Assembly: GCA_902781215.1 (NCBI GenBank)
Contig: CACZIO010000021.1
Span: forward strand, 1 to 43,762
Source of the DNA: an uncultured Lachnospiraceae bacterium
Lineage (GTDB): Bacteria > Bacillota > Clostridia > Lachnospirales > Lachnospiraceae
Length of the DNA: 43,762 bases
Reading direction: 5' to 3'
Shown here: piece by piece, positions 1-7,123 of the stretch
How positions within the stretch are numbered: the stretch's first letter is position 1
Layout: every line of letters begins with the position of its first letter
The notes under the pieces: generated by a model
Told to the model about the DNA's origin: nothing
The model's database searches: none
Seen by the model: the letters and a program-made list of their open reading frames with translations, nothing else
Program-made: the position numbers and the translations under genes

Positions 1-89
1 GCGGCTTCTGCAGTGCATCTCATCTGATCTCGGCTTTCCGGAAGGAAACCGGCATGACACCCTTGCAGTTCCGCAACCTATGGAGATAA
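1..89 (+). CDS. AraC-family transcriptional regulator, C-terminal end only
   Basis: The frame starting at base 3 reads 28 codons to a TAA at 87-89. The peptide has the form GFxSxSHLISAFRKETGMTP, which is the second helix-turn-helix signature of AraC/XylS regulators (compare GFSSSSHFSRAFKKETGMTP). The rest of the gene lies outside the window. The PHP gene begins 25 bases downstream on the same strand, so the two may be cotranscribed. No effector can be inferred from so short a tail. Confidence 0.75.
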   Translation, partial: GFCSASHLISAFRKETGMTPLQFRNLWR

Positions 90-114
90 AAGAATCATTT
101 GGGGAGGGGATAAT

Positions 115-510
115 ATGAGCAGAGAAAAAACAGACAAGGGATTCTGCCCTGAAAAGATCGATCTGCACATACACTCAACATTTTCTGACGGCACAGACAC
201 GCCGAAACAGATCCTGGAGCATGCCAGGGAAATCGGCCTGGATCTTTTTTCCATCACGGATCACGATGCCGTTAAGGCGGGACCGATGATCCGAAAGCTT
301 CGAAAAGAAGGAGACCCCGTCTTTGTGACAGGCGTAGAGTTTTCCTGTAAGGACGAAAACGGAAAGTACCATATTCTGGGATACGGATATGATCCGGAGG
401 CTCAGGCGGTGCAGAGTCTTGTGGAAAAATCACATTCCTTCCGGCTGGAAAAGGTGCATGTCCGCCTTGCTTTCCTCAGGGATGAATTCCAGCCTTTTTC
501 TTGGAAATGA
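115..510 (+). pseudogene. PHP-domain phosphoesterase, truncated at its 3' end
   Basis: The 131-residue product opens with IDLHIHSTFSDGTDTP and continues with SITDHDAVKA and TGVEFSC. These are the first metal-binding motifs of PHP-family phosphoesterases such as the TrpH/YciV type (nucleoside 3',5'-bisphosphate phosphatase / 5'-3' exoribonuclease). Intact members run to about 270-290 residues, with further His/Asp metal ligands in the second half. Here similarity stops at LRDEF (bases 475-489). The remaining codons are foreign and correspond, on the other strand, to the start of a transposase gene. The ATG at 115 has a strong ribosome site (GGGGAGGGG, 101-109). The protein lacks the C-terminal ligands and is very probably inactive. 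The truncation is inferred from family length and from the junction. Confidence 0.75.
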
Positions 511-556
511 TTTTGCCCTTCATTTCAGGGATTTTTACTGTGGTATTGAGGTACAT
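476..556 (-). mobile_element. 5' fragment of an IS1634/IS4-type transposase gene
   Basis: On the minus strand an AGGAGG site (561-566) precedes an ATG at 556-554. It opens a 26-codon frame starting MYLNTTVKIPEMKGKII. This matches my memory of the N-terminus of IS1634-like (IS4 superfamily) transposases common in Lachnospiraceae, which normally run on for some 500 or more residues. Here the frame enters the PHP gene around 488-497 and stops at 478. Only the first 20 or so codons and the upstream flank survive, so this is an insertion-sequence remnant. No second end of the element was recognised in the window. Confidence 0.6.
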
Positions 557-567
557 GGCTCCTCCTA

Positions 568-594
568 TATTTAGTGTAACCGTTACACTAAATA
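568..594. repeat. Perfect 13-bp-arm palindrome upstream of the transposase remnant
   Basis: The arms TATTTAGTGTAAC and GTTACACTAAATA are exact reverse complements separated by a single C. The palindrome lies 11 bases from the ATG-side edge of the minus-strand transposase fragment, just upstream of its ribosome site. It could be an operator, or a hairpin of the insertion sequence leader. No other gene starts nearby, since the PHP and transferase genes both end here. I know of no regulator whose box matches exactly. Confidence 0.7.
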
Positions 595-705
595 CACCAC
601 ATCCTGTCGTGAATTGCAAGGGCTGAAAGCCGCATTTCTCCTGTATTTTTCGGGAACCGAAGCAAAAATGGAACTTTTAGTGGAACTCAAATGCAGAGTT
701 CACAT

Positions 706-1407
706 TTACGTAAGGTGAAATGATTTCGAAGGCAGATCAAGGTACAGCAGCCGGCAGCCGGCATGCCTTCTGTCTGTGCAGCATGCCAGAACATAATCTT
801 CCTGAAGGGCAGGATCCGGAAAGGGTATCAGCATGGGATACCCTGCCGTCCGGCGGGTTCTTTCATCAAGGATGCGCTCCGGTACGCCGTCGGCGCCAAA
901 ATAAGTACAGAAGCCGTCAAACGCATCGGACAGACCCCGGCCGGTCATTTTGACATAGGATTCCTTACAGCAGAAAAGCGTATAGAACAGACGCCGGCGG
1001 TCAGTGGGCTCCGCCGTGGAAAAATAGCGTTTCTGTTCCGCGGAATGGAAAAAATCAGCGGCGATATGATCCATTTCGGAAACGGATTTGATTTCGCCGG
1101 TGTATTGGACGTCCGCGCCAACGGGGCCGCTGTCCGAAACGGCACACAGAGCGACGCGGCCCGAATGTGAGAGGGAGAACGCCGGCAGGGACGGGTCTGC
1201 GAAAGCGGGCTTCCCATAGGGACCTTTCCGGACCTCCGGAAGCTGTCCGGCTCCGCCTCCCGGGAATCTCTGCGGATCAAGACGGTGCAGGGAAAGCGCA
1301 AGCAGTGACCACGCGCTATCATGCATCTGCCGAACGCTTTCGGCCCGGGATACCGGACTGCCGCAGTCACGGGCAGCCGGAACAATTGTGTAAAACAGTC
1401 GGATCAT
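706..1407 (-). CDS. Sfp-type 4'-phosphopantetheinyl transferase
   Basis: The enzyme transfers the phosphopantetheine arm from coenzyme A to the conserved serine of carrier proteins. At 233 residues it fits the Sfp/Gsp size (about 225-245). The signature motifs are in order: FSLSHSGRVAL (substrate strand), VGADVQ in the place of GxDxE, and FCCKESYVKMTGRGLS in the place of WxxKEAxxK. The glutamate of the third metal-ligand position in Sfp (DIE) is Gln here (DVQ), as in some other family members; the Asp and the KES glutamate are kept. The ATG at 1407 is preceded by AAGG at a workable distance. It lies immediately upstream of, and divergent from, the NRPS locus. It is the only visible candidate in the window to prime its five PCP domains and the free ACP, and that assignment is inferred from position. 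Confidence 0.88.
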   Translation of the reverse strand: MIRLFYTIVPAARDCGSPVSRAESVRQMHDSAWSLLALSLHRLDPQRFPGGGAGQLPEVRKGPYGKPAFADPSLPAFSLSHSGRVALCAVSDSGPVGADVQYTGEIKSVSEMDHIAADFFHSAEQKRYFSTAEPTDRRRLFYTLFCCKESYVKMTGRGLSDAFDGFCTYFGADGVPERILDERTRRTAGYPMLIPFPDPALQEDYVLACCTDRRHAGCRLLYLDLPSKSFHLT

Positions 1408-1721
1408 ATCTGTTACCTTATCTTATTGTTCTCGGAAAAGTGTCCTCGTCCCCGGCATCATCTGCGCGGGCGCCGCCCTCAGGCCAGGTGAAAACGGCCC
1501 ATGAATAGTAATTATTGTAAGCATATGCCGGAGAAAAAGCAATCGAAGAAGTCGCAGAACGTGATATAGAAGTCGCAGAACATGATAAAAGCATGATAAA
1601 AGAAGTCGCAGAACATGATAGAAGAATGGACAGATGATGAAGATACGTTTATAATTATACTATAAAATGCAAATAGAATGATAGTAGCGTACATTGAATT
1701 ATATCAGAATGGCGTTTGCTT
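1408..1721. other. Divergent intergenic region with direct repeats and an AT-rich promoter zone
   Basis: This gap separates the minus-strand transferase from the plus-strand hydrolase. It holds a GC-rich part (1440-1500), three copies of a 19-20 base repeat (1547-1620), and an AT-rich stretch (1647-1670) with TATACT and TATAAA hexamers. The AT-rich stretch is the likeliest promoter for the first unit. I see no convincing -35/-10 pair and no coding frame I trust. Confidence 0.4.
1547..1620. repeat. Three short direct repeats (AGAAGTCGCAGAAC-RTGATA)
   Basis: Copies lie at about 1547-1566, 1568-1587 and 1601-1620. They are identical except that the first has G where the others have A (AACGTGATA against AACATGATA). 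The spacing is 21 and 33 bases. In one frame the array reads as EVAEHD-type repeats ending in a stop at 1633-1635. This could be a degraded coding tail, a protein-binding array, or the end of an IS21-like element, since such ends carry multiple short repeats. None of these is proven. Confidence 0.6.
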
Positions 1722-2537
1722 ATGACAGGTGCAGCGATAGTTCGGGAAAACAGATTTGTTGCTACAGAAAACGGAACGATTTTTGTGAGAATTACAGGCT
1801 GCGGGGATCCCTTGCTGATGATTCACGGAACAGCATCGGATGCAGACTATTTTAAGGATTCGGTGCCGCTTTTGTCCGATTCCTGTAAGGTGATCAGCTA
1901 TGACAGGAACGGCTGCTCCAGAAGCATTCCGTTTCCGGAGGCAGACTTCGGGATCCGCGGAGAGATGAAGGATGCCGCGGCATTGCTGGATCTGGCAGGG
2001 GACAGAAAGCTCAGCGTTTTTGCTCTGAGTGCCGGCGCTCTGGCGGCGCTTGAACTGGCGCTGTTCTATCCGGAAAGGATCAAGAGGCTGATCCTGTATG
2101 AACCCTCTTTCTGCATCAGCGAAGAGTCCGTGAACAGGTTGAAACGCACGGAAAAAGAGATCGGCAGTCTGGTCTCCGACGGGAGAACGGCTGCCGCATT
2201 GCTGCGCTTTGTGGATCTGATCGGCGGCCTGGATCCGGAGAGCCCGCCGGTATCCGAAAAACAGCAGCTGGCTAATTTTGATAATTTCAGGTTTTTCCTG
2301 GATCATCAGCTGGGGCATTTACCCTGCGGTGAGGAAATTTCCGCCAGGCTGGAGAAGCTTGCCGTTCCATGCTGGATAGTGTGCGGAACGAAGGACGGGG
2401 AAGGGCTTTTTTATCAGGCTTCCCACGAGGCCGCACAGCTTTTGGGGATCCGGCCGGCCTATGTGGAGGGCTTTCATAACTATCCCAAGGACCATCCCCA
2501 GGAATTTTCAGACGTCATCAGATCGATGCTGACATAG
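1722..2537 (+). CDS. Alpha/beta-fold hydrolase (MhpC/MenH-like)
   Basis: This is a soluble serine hydrolase of about 271 residues. The visible elements are an oxyanion-type HGT after strand 3 (MIHGTASDADYF), a nucleophile elbow ALSAGA with Ser about 103, a GTKDGEG segment that may hold the acid, and GFHNYP with His about 252 as the likely catalytic histidine. I place the start at ATG 1722; a TTG two codons upstream is also in frame. Neither start has a clear ribosome site. It is the first gene of a tight plus-strand unit and ends 13 bases before the STAS gene. The substrate is unknown. In this context it might edit or tailor acyl or peptidyl intermediates, but its sequence is not that of a classical type II thioesterase, so that is only a possibility. 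Confidence 0.8.
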   Translation: MTGAAIVRENRFVATENGTIFVRITGCGDPLLMIHGTASDADYFKDSVPLLSDSCKVISYDRNGCSRSIPFPEADFGIRGEMKDAAALLDLAGDRKLSVFALSAGALAALELALFYPERIKRLILYEPSFCISEESVNRLKRTEKEIGSLVSDGRTAAALLRFVDLIGGLDPESPPVSEKQQLANFDNFRFFLDHQLGHLPCGEEISARLEKLAVPCWIVCGTKDGEGLFYQASHEAAQLLGIRPAYVEGFHNYPKDHPQEFSDVIRSMLT

Positions 2538-2550
2538 AGAGGAGACAAAA

Positions 2551-2847
2551 ATGCCGATTAACAAGAAACACGAAGATGGCAGATGGCTTTATACCGTATC
2601 CGGCAGGCTGGACGTGAACACATCTCCGGATCTTCAGAAGGATCTGGAAGAAAACATCACCGGCTCAGAGGATGTTGTTTTTGATTTCAGCGAGCTGAAA
2701 TTTATATCGTCTGCCGGTCTGAGAGTCCTGGTCTTTACAAAAAAGAAGCTGGGTGAAAACGGAAATGTGATCATTCAGGGCGCGAATGAGTTTGTCCTGG
2801 AGATCCTGGAAACGACAGGCCTGAGAAGCGTTTTTGATATCAGGTGA
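2551..2847 (+). CDS. STAS-domain anti-sigma factor antagonist (SpoIIAA/RsbV-like)
   Basis: The 98-residue protein is a single STAS domain. The conserved FISSAGLRVL loop places the serine that aligns with the phosphorylated serine of SpoIIAA at Ser54. Family members are phosphorylated by RsbW/SpoIIAB-type kinases and dephosphorylated by PP2C phosphatases, and bind their partner only when unphosphorylated. Both partner types are in this locus: the RsbW-like ATPase domain on the C-terminus of the MATE exporter (4810-6546) and the membrane PP2C phosphatase (33705-35474). The start is clear, with GAGAGGAG before ATG 2551. The link to those partners is inferred from gene content. No cognate sigma factor is recognisable in the unit. 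Confidence 0.9.
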   Translation: MPINKKHEDGRWLYTVSGRLDVNTSPDLQKDLEENITGSEDVVFDFSELKFISSAGLRVLVFTKKKLGENGNVIIQGANEFVLEILETTGLRSVFDIR

Positions 2848-2893
2848 ACCGGCGGATATGCCGGAATACCGCCTGGGAGGAGCACTGGTTAAC

Positions 2894-3133
2894 ATGAACA
2901 ATACGTTTATGGATGTTGTGAAATTCCTGCAGGATTTTGCAGAGTTTGATCCGGAAGATATTGATATGGCGAGCCGCATGAAGGAGGATCTGGGTCTCGA
3001 TTCTCTGACGCTGATCACGATGGTGGATGAAGCGGAACGCCGGTTCAATATTGTGATTCGGGACGAGCAGCTTATGTCAATCAGAACAATAGGGGATGTA
3101 GTAAGATCTATCGACGAACAGACCCGCTCTTGA
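2894..3133 (+). CDS. Free-standing acyl carrier protein
   Basis: The 79-residue acidic helical protein carries the phosphopantetheine site in DLGLDSLTLI (Ser37 from this start). This is the DSL motif of fatty acid and polyketide type ACPs, rather than the GGDS or GGHS motif of NRPS carrier domains. I chose ATG 2894 because GGGAGG (2875-2880) precedes it. An in-frame upstream ATG at 2858 would overrun that site, and the frame extends back to 2834. It sits between the STAS gene and an acyl-activating enzyme 12 bases downstream. The pairing is typical of loading systems in which an acyl-AMP ligase charges a dedicated ACP to start a lipopeptide. The acyl chain and the direct partner are inferred. 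Confidence 0.88.
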   Translation: MNNTFMDVVKFLQDFAEFDPEDIDMASRMKEDLGLDSLTLITMVDEAERRFNIVIRDEQLMSIRTIGDVVRSIDEQTRS

Positions 3134-3145
3134 GAGGAGTGTCCG

Positions 3146-4786
3146 ATGGAGAAGAAGTACTATTCCAAGATACCGAGAGAAAAGGGAGACTATCCCTTTT
3201 ACGATCTGATTTCGCTGTATGATTACAGACTCCGCACTGCCCCGGATGTACCGCTGTATACATTTACGGATTACCACACGGGCGTAAGGACTCAGATCAT
3301 GCCCGAAGAATTCGTTGCACAGTATCAGGCACTGGGAACGTGGCTTGCGGAGCAGCGGTATGAGAGAAAGCATATCGCCGTGATGGGGGACAGCTCCTAT
3401 GAATGGATCCGCACAATGCAGGCCGTGATCTGCAGCAATAATGTTCTGGTTGCGCTGGACAGAAACCTGGAGATCGGGACGCTTGTGGAGATGCTGAAGG
3501 CGAGCGATGCGGAGCTCCTGTTCTGCTCGGAAAAATATCGGGATAAGGCGGAAAAATTATCCGGAATTCTGGGGATAAAGGTGCTTATTCTCGAAGAAAA
3601 TGCCGGGAGAATAGAAGAGGGGAAAAAGCTTCAGGAAGCGGGAAAATGCGGCTGCATCCGTGAGAAGCTGGATCCTTACGCGCCGGCACTGCTTGTGTTT
3701 ACATCGGGCACCATGGGCAGCAGCAAATGCGTCATGCTGAGCCTTCGCAATCTTGTGACAAACACATTCTGCTGCTGGGAGCAGATGCGGCTGCATTACC
3801 ATATTGTATTCATTCTCCCGTTCCATCATGTGTACGGATTGAACATTGCCCATTTCCCCTATGTTCTTGACGGAAAGACGATCCACATCAATCAGAGTAT
3901 TAGGGATCTTTTCAGGGATATCCGGGCAGAGAATCCCGAAGTGATTGTAGGCGTTCCTTTATTCGTGGAACTCTTTTACAAGATGGTGTGGAAGGATATC
4001 CGGGAGAAGGGGCTGGAAGAAAAAGTCCTGTCGATGATCGAAGAGAACCGGAAGAATCCGGAACTTGCCATGGATGAAAAGCTGGAGATGTTCCGCTTTG
4101 CGACGGGGGTTCTGGGAAACCGGATCAAGGGACTGATCGTCGGCGGAGCGCCTATTTCCGATAAATATTACTACGGCTTCAGAGACCTCGGCCTGGATGT
4201 CAGCCAGGGATACGGTATTACCGAATGCTCTCCTCTGGTTGCGGCCACTTATCTGAACGCCAACAGGCCCGGCAGCGTGGGCAAGGTGCTGCAGGGGACG
4301 GAAATGATGATCGACCAGCCGAACGAGCATGGCGAAGGGGAAGTCTGCGTCAGGAGTCCCGGGGTGATGCTTGGCTATTACAAAGACGAGGAAGCCACCA
4401 GAGAGGTCATCTGGGACGGGTGGTTCCACACCGGAGACATCGGTTATATTGATGAAGACGACTATGTCTATCTCAGCGGGCGGATCAAGAATCTGATCAT
4501 TCTTGCCAACGGGGAAAATGTTTCGCCGGAGGAGATAGAGCTCCGGCTGATTGACCATCCTGCCATACAGGAGCTGGTCGTTTATGCGAAAGGGGACAGG
4601 ATCGCGGCGCAGATTTACGTTTCGCCCGATGCTCAGGAAGAGAATCCCCAGGAAGAGATACGCCGTTTTATTGAACAGTACAATGATTCCGCGCCTTCCT
4701 TTAAGCAGATTTCTGTCGTTGAATTCCGGAATAGTCCTTTTGAGAGGACGGCGAGCCAGAAAATTCTGCGGAATTCTCTTCAATAA
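3146..4786 (+). CDS. Acyl-activating AMP-dependent ligase (fatty acyl-CoA/ACP ligase type)
   Basis: This is an adenylate-forming enzyme of 546 residues, the usual family length. The motifs in order are the P-loop FTSGTMGSSK (about residue 184), GYGITECSP (about 355), the hinge motif YLSGRIKNLI followed by LANGENVSPEEIE (about 442-460), and a C-terminal TASQKILR segment holding the likely catalytic lysine. Overall it looks like long-chain acyl-CoA synthetases. Lying directly after a free ACP gene, with start GAGAGGAG before ATG 3146, it is the best candidate to activate a fatty or other carboxylic acid and load it on that ACP for N-acylation by the first condensation domain. Whether it transfers to CoA or to ACP cannot be decided by eye. 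Confidence 0.85.
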   Translation: MEKKYYSKIPREKGDYPFYDLISLYDYRLRTAPDVPLYTFTDYHTGVRTQIMPEEFVAQYQALGTWLAEQRYERKHIAVMGDSSYEWIRTMQAVICSNNVLVALDRNLEIGTLVEMLKASDAELLFCSEKYRDKAEKLSGILGIKVLILEENAGRIEEGKKLQEAGKCGCIREKLDPYAPALLVFTSGTMGSSKCVMLSLRNLVTNTFCCWEQMRLHYHIVFILPFHHVYGLNIAHFPYVLDGKTIHINQSIRDLFRDIRAENPEVIVGVPLFVELFYKMVWKDIREKGLEEKVLSMIEENRKNPELAMDEKLEMFRFATGVLGNRIKGLIVGGAPISDKYYYGFRDLGLDVSQGYGITECSPLVAATYLNANRPGSVGKVLQGTEMMIDQPNEHGEGEVCVRSPGVMLGYYKDEEATREVIWDGWFHTGDIGYIDEDDYVYLSGRIKNLIILANGENVSPEEIELRLIDHPAIQELVVYAKGDRIAAQIYVSPDAQEENPQEEIRRFIEQYNDSAPSFKQISVVEFRNSPFERTASQKILRNSLQ

Positions 4787-4809
4787 CCACGTTTGAAAGG
4801 AAATGAAAA

Positions 4810-6546
4810 ATGGTTCAGGAAAGAAATGACTATTTGATTTCCTCATCGATGAAGAAATACCTGATGGCAGCCATCGCTGCCATGCTGATCAATAATCTGA
4901 ATGCCATGATCGACGGCATTCTGATGGGACGTCTGCTGGGAAGCTCCGCGTTCTCCGCGGTGAACCTGTGCCTGCCGATGGTCGGCCTGATTACTGCCTG
5001 CGGCATGCTGTTTTATGTCGGGTCGGATGTGCTGGCTTCCATGGCCGCGGGCGCCAGAGAAGAGAGAAAAGCCTGCGTCATTTATACCGTCTCACTGATC
5101 AGCGTCGCGGTTTTAAGCATCGTCATCACGGCAGGATGCCTGAGCGGCCTGCCTGTGATCAGTTCTCTGATCTGCAGAGAAGAGGCGCTGCTTGGCTATG
5201 TGAGCGACTATCTGTCCGTCTGCTTTGCGGGCAGTTCCATCACCATGATTTCCGCAGCGCTGCTTTCCTTTGCACAGGTGGCGGGGAAGCCGTCGCTGGT
5301 TGCACATGCCAGTCTGGTTACTGTCTGTACGAATATCATCTGTGATATTCTGTATGTCGGGTTTTTCCGATTCGGAATCAGGGGCGCGGCGGCGGCTACG
5401 CTGACAGGGTCGCTGTTTGCCATTATTCTTATCCTGGCCGACAGTTTCCTCAAGGGCAGTCAGTTTCACTTTGTCAATCCCGGCAAAGAGTTCCTGCCGG
5501 TGTTAAAGGAGAATGTCCGCTATGGGTTTCCTCTGATGACGCAGTCTCTGGCTATTGTTGCCTATTCGTATCTCTGCAACATGTGCGCGCAGAAGTTCGG
5601 CGGGGTGAAAGGGGCCTTTGCCGTATCCATGCTCACCTATGCCACGATTCTCTGCCAGGGCGTGTCCGGCGGAATCGGCCAGTCCTTCAATGCGATCGGC
5701 GGAATGCTGAAAGGGCAGAAGGATGATGTGGGCGTCTATATGCTCTACAAAAAGGGGATCAGAATTGCTGCTGCGTTTTCCGCTGCCGTATGTGTGGTGA
5801 TTATGGCCGCGGCACCTCTGTTTGCACGCCTGATGGGAGCGGAGGACCAGGAGATCATCCGGTATTCGGCAAGGTCTCTGCGGATGGCGCTGCCGTTTGT
5901 GGTGCCGATCTGCATACTCTGGATCATGCCTGCCGTATATGCCCTGAGCGGCGAACTGAGCATACTGCCGGTGATCAGCTTCTCGCAGCCCGTTCTTACC
6001 GTGATCGGCCTTTACCTTTGCGGAACGCTGATCGGAAATGATTATATGTGGCTGGGCTATCCCGCGGCCGCTGTCCTCTGCTTTCTGATCCTTGTGATCA
6101 TCGTGGAAAAAAAGAGAAGCGGGGCGAAAGATAAGAGAGCTTTCCTGAGTCTGCTTCCCGTGGGTACCGCAGAAAAGAATGTATATGATATTTCTGTCAT
6201 ATGTGATCCCGGTATCCTTGGCGAGCAGATCAGGCAGCTGGATGCGTTTTTTGACCAGCAGGACATTGCGTATAAACAGGGATTACGGATCCGCCTCTGC
6301 ATGGAAGAGATGATGGCCAACATTATCGAGCATGCCGAGAGAAAAAAGAGTCAGTATTTTGATCTGAAGGTGGTTGTGGATGAGGAAAGTATTCTTGCGG
6401 TCATCAGGGATGACGGACAGCGGTTCGATCCTGTCCATGCCGAGAATATGGGTACCGGCCTGAAGATCGTAAAGAGTATGTGTAAGGATATCGACTACAC
6501 CTATGTCTATGGACTGAATATGGTATTCCTGAAATGGATGCGTTAA
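4810..6546 (+). CDS. MATE-family exporter fused to an RsbW-like HATPase domain
   Basis: Residues 1 to about 440 are strongly hydrophobic with about twelve likely membrane segments and the pattern of MATE multidrug exporters, including an early INNLNAMIDGILMG segment. Residues about 455-578 form a cytoplasmic histidine-kinase-type ATPase domain of the RsbW/SpoIIAB class. It has the N-box EEMMANIIEHA (about 498), G1-like DDGQRFDP (about 534) and G2-like GTGLKIVKSM (about 547). The N-box glutamate and asparagine that handle Mg-ATP are present. MATE pumps normally have no such domain and are about 450 residues. With the STAS protein upstream in the same unit and a PP2C phosphatase at the far end of the locus, the fusion suggests that export is tied to a phosphorylation switch. 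The likely cargo is the NRPS product. The frame is uninterrupted, so the fusion is not an assembly artefact within this sequence. Confidence 0.88.
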   Translation: MVQERNDYLISSSMKKYLMAAIAAMLINNLNAMIDGILMGRLLGSSAFSAVNLCLPMVGLITACGMLFYVGSDVLASMAAGAREERKACVIYTVSLISVAVLSIVITAGCLSGLPVISSLICREEALLGYVSDYLSVCFAGSSITMISAALLSFAQVAGKPSLVAHASLVTVCTNIICDILYVGFFRFGIRGAAAATLTGSLFAIILILADSFLKGSQFHFVNPGKEFLPVLKENVRYGFPLMTQSLAIVAYSYLCNMCAQKFGGVKGAFAVSMLTYATILCQGVSGGIGQSFNAIGGMLKGQKDDVGVYMLYKKGIRIAAAFSAAVCVVIMAAAPLFARLMGAEDQEIIRYSARSLRMALPFVVPICILWIMPAVYALSGELSILPVISFSQPVLTVIGLYLCGTLIGNDYMWLGYPAAAVLCFLILVIIVEKKRSGAKDKRAFLSLLPVGTAEKNVYDISVICDPGILGEQIRQLDAFFDQQDIAYKQGLRIRLCMEEMMANIIEHAERKKSQYFDLKVVVDEESILAVIRDDGQRFDPVHAENMGTGLKIVKSMCKDIDYTYVYGLNMVFLKWMR

Positions 6547-6638
6547 AACTACAGGATCAGGATTTAAAAGTATATTCCGGTGTGTGGTCTGCACGGAATA
6601 TGATTTTAAATAAATATCACTCAGAAAGGAGAACTATC

Positions 6639-6908
6639 ATGTCAACACAACAGACACCGGGTGCCGGTTATACCATGCCGACTCCTGACCAGCTGCCGAA
6701 GCTGAGACTCGTGACGCCCCTGTTTCCGGGGATGATCAAGCAACAGGAGCAGGCGCAGGAAGACGCTGCTCCGGAAAAAGAGATGCCATTACCGCAGACA
6801 CCTTATGCCTATGCACAGGGTATGCCGAATCAGACCGCGGCACCTCTGTATGCGGGAGCTCCCAATGCTCCTAAGGCAGAGGAAGAAGAGGAAGAAGAGG
6901 AAGAATAA
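6639..6908 (+). CDS. Small Pro/Gln-rich protein with a nine-glutamate tail, function unknown
   Basis: The protein has 89 residues and starts at ATG 6639, seven bases after AAAGGAG (6625-6631). Longer in-frame starts reach back into the MATE gene and have no such site. The sequence is low in complexity, with prolines throughout, a short PKLRLVTPLFPGMI core, TPYAYAQGMPNQ, and a tail of nine Glu encoded by three GAGGAAGAA units. I see no signal peptide, membrane segment or known domain. Proline/tyrosine/methionine-rich segments and an acidic end also appear in the next gene product (7124-9418). That suggests a shared interaction partner or assembly role, but no function can be assigned. It closes the first unit, just before a terminator. 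Confidence 0.75.
   Translation: MSTQQTPGAGYTMPTPDQLPKLRLVTPLFPGMIKQQEQAQEDAAPEKEMPLPQTPYAYAQGMPNQTAAPLYAGAPNAPKAEEEEEEEEE
6879..6905 (+). repeat. Nine-base tandem repeat encoding poly-glutamate
   Basis: Three perfect copies of GAGGAAGAA form the last nine sense codons of the small protein. Loss or gain of a unit would change tail length by three Glu without shifting the frame. Confidence 0.9.
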
Positions 6909-6978
6909 TTCCCGGGATGGCAGAAGCATGTCCGCTCAGAAAATGACCGGATCAACCGCTTGCTGAGGGACAGGGAAT

Positions 6979-7018
6979 GAGAGGCTGTCTTGCGGGCAGC
7001 CTCTCTTCTTGCTTCTTA
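6979..7018 (+). terminator. Intrinsic terminator ending the first unit
   Basis: The arms GAGAGGCTG (6979-6987) and CAGCCTCTC (6997-7005) pair exactly, with two further pairs inside. A T/C-rich tract with TTCTT and TTCTTATT follows. It separates the STAS-to-small-protein unit from the ligase/NRPS unit. The rest of the 6909-7123 gap shows no gene. A promoter for the second unit is expected in 7020-7100, but I see no clean -35/-10 pair. Confidence 0.8.
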
Positions 7019-7123
7019 TTCACGCACTTGTGTCTGACTTGATAATGATCTTCGGACATTCTGAGGAAAGAACAGGATTCACCGAAACACAAAAATAATC
7101 ATGACAGAGGAGATCAGAAGAAA

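Noticed and set aside
1512-1694. A 60-codon minus-strand frame with repeated FCDF segments
   Set aside because: It is the reverse reading of the direct repeats, without a ribosome site or plausible protein composition.
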